The notes below the pieces were generated by a model. It saw only the letters and a program-made list of their open reading frames with translations. It had not been told where the DNA came from and did not search any database. Made by a program: the position numbers and the translations under genes. A stretch of 36,943 bases of DNA from Longimicrobiales bacterium (GTDB lineage Bacteria; Gemmatimonadota; Gemmatimonadetes; Longimicrobiales; RSA9): the NCBI GenBank assembly GCA_035764935.1, contig DASTYK010000149.1:1-36943 (forward strand), given 5' to 3'. Below, piece after piece: positions 34,736-36,943 of the stretch. Position 1 is the stretch's first letter; each line of letters starts with the position of its first letter.

Positions 34736-35968
34736 ATGTCGGGACAGAAGAAGAACGCGCTGCCGGACCTGGCGGCGGATCAGGAACGCCTTGCGCTCGC
34801 GGCAATCGGCATGGAAGCGGAGTTCGTCCTGCTTCTGGATGACGAGGCCGTGAAGCCCGAAGAGGTCTTCGGCTCGCCGCGCGATTTCATCCGCGGCGAG
34901 CTCATGCATCGCCGGGGCACCTCCTACCACCTGCCGAATGGCGGTGCCATCTACTTCGATACGGGCGTCATCGAGATTGCGACCCCCGTCATCGAGATCG
35001 AAAAAGGCTGCGCCGCGCGCGCTGCCCGCTCGCTCTGGGAAGGCATTCACTTCGTGCGTGCGGAGCTGGATGCCTGGGAACAGCAGGACGGCCGGCAGGC
35101 CCGTCTGGCCGGCTTCAGCACCCACTACAGCATCTCCTTCGACGCGGTCCCGAACGGCAACCCGGACAGGAACGTCTACCAGCTGGCGCACCTGCTGACC
35201 TACATCCTGCCCGCACCGGTCATGCTGCTCGCCGCGAACCGGCGCTCGACCGGCGTCGGCGTGCGGCCGCGCGGCGACCGCGTCGAGATCACGGTCGACT
35301 TCACGCCCAGTCCCGCGCTGATGGTCGCGACCGGCTCGGTGATCACCGGGATCGTGCGTGAAGTGATGAGCTGGGATTCCTTCGCGCTCGACGAGCTCGA
35401 GAAGCGAGGCATCCCCGTATTCGCGGGGTTCGCGCCCGTCCCGCATACCACGCGCAAGGGCTGGCTGGCACGCTTCAGCTCCTTCCCGGAGAATCCGTTC
35501 GCGACGTCGCCCAGTGCCGTGACCTGGCGCACCACTGACGGCAGGACCCGCAGCCTCCGAGGTATCGCACGGGACATCCTGCGCGTCTTTGCGAGGTCAA
35601 TCCGTCGCATCGCCGACCCCTTCACGTTCCGCTTCGTCCTGCGGGTGCTCGCGGGCGGTGCACCGTCGCTGCTCGATCTGCCAGACCGGCCGCCGGAATA
35701 CGAGGATGTCGGCCGCGCATGCGTGTGGGAGCAGCTCTTCCCGCGCCGGTGGATCAACCATTCGCGCTACGAGCGGGTCCTCATCCGCGCAATCGCTGGT
35801 CAGCGGCTGCACCTGTTCAACCGGTGGTACACGCCGGTGGGGATGCACGGCTGGTCGCGGGTCGTCTTCCGGCGGGACGACGATCGCACCCGACACACCT
35901 TCCCCATCGATTTCCTGCTTGCGCACCTGCGCCGCTGGGACGGCCGACGCGCACGCGCACGGGCATGA
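34736..35968 (+). CDS. Putative glutamine-synthetase-fold amidoligase (carboxylate-amine ligase)
   Basis: I do not recognise a named family, but several segments resemble the glutamine synthetase / glutamate-cysteine ligase fold. There is an early acidic GMEAEF (Glu27, Glu29), a YFDTGVIEIATPVIE strand with Asp75, Glu80 and Thr-Pro, FSTHYSISFD with His130, and a later Arg-rich strand VGVRPRGDRVEITVDFTPSP. These positions match where that fold holds its ATP and metal ligands. Such enzymes join a carboxylate to an amine with ATP (YbdK, GCS2, Dop/PafA and other amidoligases). The substrate is unknown. The 410-residue protein has no export signal and ends in a basic tail. The ATG at 34736 lacks a good ribosome site. 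It is the last gene after two predicted hydrolases, and its stop codon meets the T-run of an opposing terminator. Confidence 0.5.
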   Translation: MSGQKKNALPDLAADQERLALAAIGMEAEFVLLLDDEAVKPEEVFGSPRDFIRGELMHRRGTSYHLPNGGAIYFDTGVIEIATPVIEIEKGCAARAARSLWEGIHFVRAELDAWEQQDGRQARLAGFSTHYSISFDAVPNGNPDRNVYQLAHLLTYILPAPVMLLAANRRSTGVGVRPRGDRVEITVDFTPSPALMVATGSVITGIVREVMSWDSFALDELEKRGIPVFAGFAPVPHTTRKGWLARFSSFPENPFATSPSAVTWRTTDGRTRSLRGIARDILRVFARSIRRIADPFTFRFVLRVLAGGAPSLLDLPDRPPEYEDVGRACVWEQLFPRRWINHSRYERVLIRAIAGQRLHLFNRWYTPVGMHGWSRVVFRRDDDRTRHTFPIDFLLAHLRRWDGRRARARA

Positions 35969-36004
35969 AAAAGCGTGCGGCCGACCCGCAGGCCGACCGC
36001 ACGC
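35968..36004 (-). terminator. Rho-independent terminator of the RND pump gene
   Basis: On the minus strand GCGTGCGG (36004-35997) and CCGCACGC (35980-35973) form an eight-base stem around a 16-base GC-rich inner region that can fold further, followed by TTTTT (35972-35968). It lies about 94 bases after the pump stop. The T-run overlaps the last base of the ligase-like gene's stop codon on the opposite strand. Confidence 0.82.
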
Positions 36005-36097
36005 ACCACCACACCGCCACCACCCCACCTCGAACCACTGACGGACCGGCCCGGCCGTCCGTGACAGCACCTGGCCCGCCGGGCTCCGCTGCCGCGC

Positions 36098-36943
36098 TCA
36101 GAACAGCCGCAGCGCGGACCCCACCCGCTGGAGCAGTGCCGCTGCCTTGCGTCTTGGGCGTGCGACCACGCGCTCCTGCCCGACCGGGACGGACGCCGCG
36201 GCGCCGGCAGGAACCGCCGGGATCGCTCCGGCTGCCGCCAGTGCCGGGGACTGCGCGCCGGCGTGCGTGAAGTGCCGCGCGAACAGGAGCGCAACATCAT
36301 CCACGATGCTGTACAGCACCGGTACCACCACGAGCGTGAGCACCGTGGCAAACGAGAGACCCGCAATCACGGCGATCGCCATCGGTGCCCACCACGCCGC
36401 CTGCTCACCTCCCCAGTAGATATTCGGTGAGAGCGAAGTGTACAGGCCGAAGAAATCCAGGTTGAAGCCGGTCGCCAGCGGCACCAGCCCCAGCACCGTG
36501 GTGATCGCCGTCAGGATCACCGGCCGGAAGCGCGTGATGCCCGCCTGGATCAGCGCCTCGTCGCGACTCAGCCCATCCCGCGTGCGGAGCAGGTCGATGT
36601 AGTCGATCAGCACGATCGCATTGTTGACGACGATGCCGGCGAGTGAGATCACCCCCACACCGGTCATGATGATGCCGAACGGCATGCGGAAGACCATGAG
36701 ACCGAGCAGCACACCCACGGTCGACATGATCACCGACGTCATGATGATGAACGGCTTGATCACCGAGTTGAACTGCGACATCAGGATCAGCGCGATGAAG
36801 GCCAGCGCGATCATGAACGCAGTCATCAGGAACCGCATGGACTCCTGCTGCTCCTCCTGCTCGCCCGTGTAGCGGATCGTATAGCCGGCCGGCAGCGAGA
36901 AGTCGCGGAGCACCTGCTGCACCTCGGCGAGCACCGCATTGCT
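36098..36943 (-). CDS. RND efflux transporter, C-terminal part (cut by window edge)
   Basis: The frame stays open to the window edge (SNAVLAEVQQVL), so the N-terminal two thirds or more of the protein lie outside. What remains is the C-terminal membrane half of an RND pump of the AcrB/HAE1 kind. It has the porter-domain end LPAGYTIRYTGEQEEQQESM, then helices FLMTAFMIALAFIALILMSQF, SVIMSTVGVLLGLMVF, GVISLAGIVVNNAIVLIDYI, VILTAITTVLGLVPLATGF and FATVLTLVVVPVLYSIVDD. The GIVVNNAIVLID segment is the RND signature. A loop NIYWGGEQAAWWAPM and an Ala/Pro-rich cytoplasmic tail of about 70 residues follow. Such pumps export drugs, bile acids or lipids from the inner membrane outward; the substrate cannot be told from this part. 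A terminator follows the stop. Confidence 0.9.
   Translation of the reverse strand, partial: SNAVLAEVQQVLRDFSLPAGYTIRYTGEQEEQQESMRFLMTAFMIALAFIALILMSQFNSVIKPFIIMTSVIMSTVGVLLGLMVFRMPFGIIMTGVGVISLAGIVVNNAIVLIDYIDLLRTRDGLSRDEALIQAGITRFRPVILTAITTVLGLVPLATGFNLDFFGLYTSLSPNIYWGGEQAAWWAPMAIAVIAGLSFATVLTLVVVPVLYSIVDDVALLFARHFTHAGAQSPALAAAGAIPAVPAGAAASVPVGQERVVARPRRKAAALLQRVGSALRLF

Overview
The window is GC-rich, densely coded bacterial chromosome with short intergenic gaps and many ATGA-type stop/start overlaps. I see no rRNA, tRNA, CRISPR array, transposase or phage gene. A clade II (Sec-type, no twin-arginine leader) nitrous oxide reductase cluster, a complete System I cytochrome c maturation operon, a split-alpha transhydrogenase, lipid-anchored beta-propeller proteins and an M28-PDZ peptidase together suggest a free-living respiring Gram-negative. 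Gemmatimonadota is my best guess, by inference only; no taxonomic marker was compared.

Layout. 153-6682 (+): a nos operon: lipoprotein cytochrome c, nosZ, nosB, nosL, nosD, nosF, a 14-codon micro-ORF, nosY. 6728-10905 (-): a pyrimidine operon, pyrR-pyrB-pyrC, ending in a YhaM-like OB-fold/HD exonuclease. 11104-12771 (+): a NhaC-type Na+/H+ antiporter. 12865-15114 (-): tadA, gltX and a small unknown gene. 15266-16933 (+): formate-THF ligase. 16962-22795 (-): ccmABCDEFGH, read from ccmA at the high-coordinate end. 22870-25713 (-): pntA1-pntA2-pntB. 25884-28313: a divergent pair, a TolB-like propeller lipoprotein (-) and a secreted M28 aminopeptidase with a PDZ domain (+). 28374-29336 (-): ROK sugar kinase. 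29514-31901 (+): GAF-PAS-GGDEF-EAL cyclic-di-GMP enzyme. 31970-33139 (-): sorbosone-type sugar dehydrogenase lipoprotein. 33253-35968 (+): a compact three-gene cluster of a class A beta-lactamase-like hydrolase, an M15-like peptidase and a putative glutamine-synthetase-fold amidoligase. 36098-36943 (-): 3' end of an RND efflux pump gene, cut by the window edge.

How the parts fit. The nos operon encodes respiration of N2O to N2 with its copper and sulfur delivery proteins, and its upstream cytochrome c is the likely electron donor. The ccm operon attaches heme to cytochromes of that kind. The pyr and pnt operons, fhs, tadA and gltX are housekeeping.

The least explained region is 33253-35968. 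A putative peptide-bond-forming enzyme lies beside two putative peptide- or amide-cleaving enzymes, and none of the three has an export signal. This is my best candidate for an undescribed system. Other points of note are a repeated core promoter (GTTGACG-N17-CTAGCTTCCG) before pyrR and gltX, a probably leaderless gltX mRNA, a micro-ORF joining nosF to nosY, and lipobox-like cysteines on both NosZ and its cytochrome.
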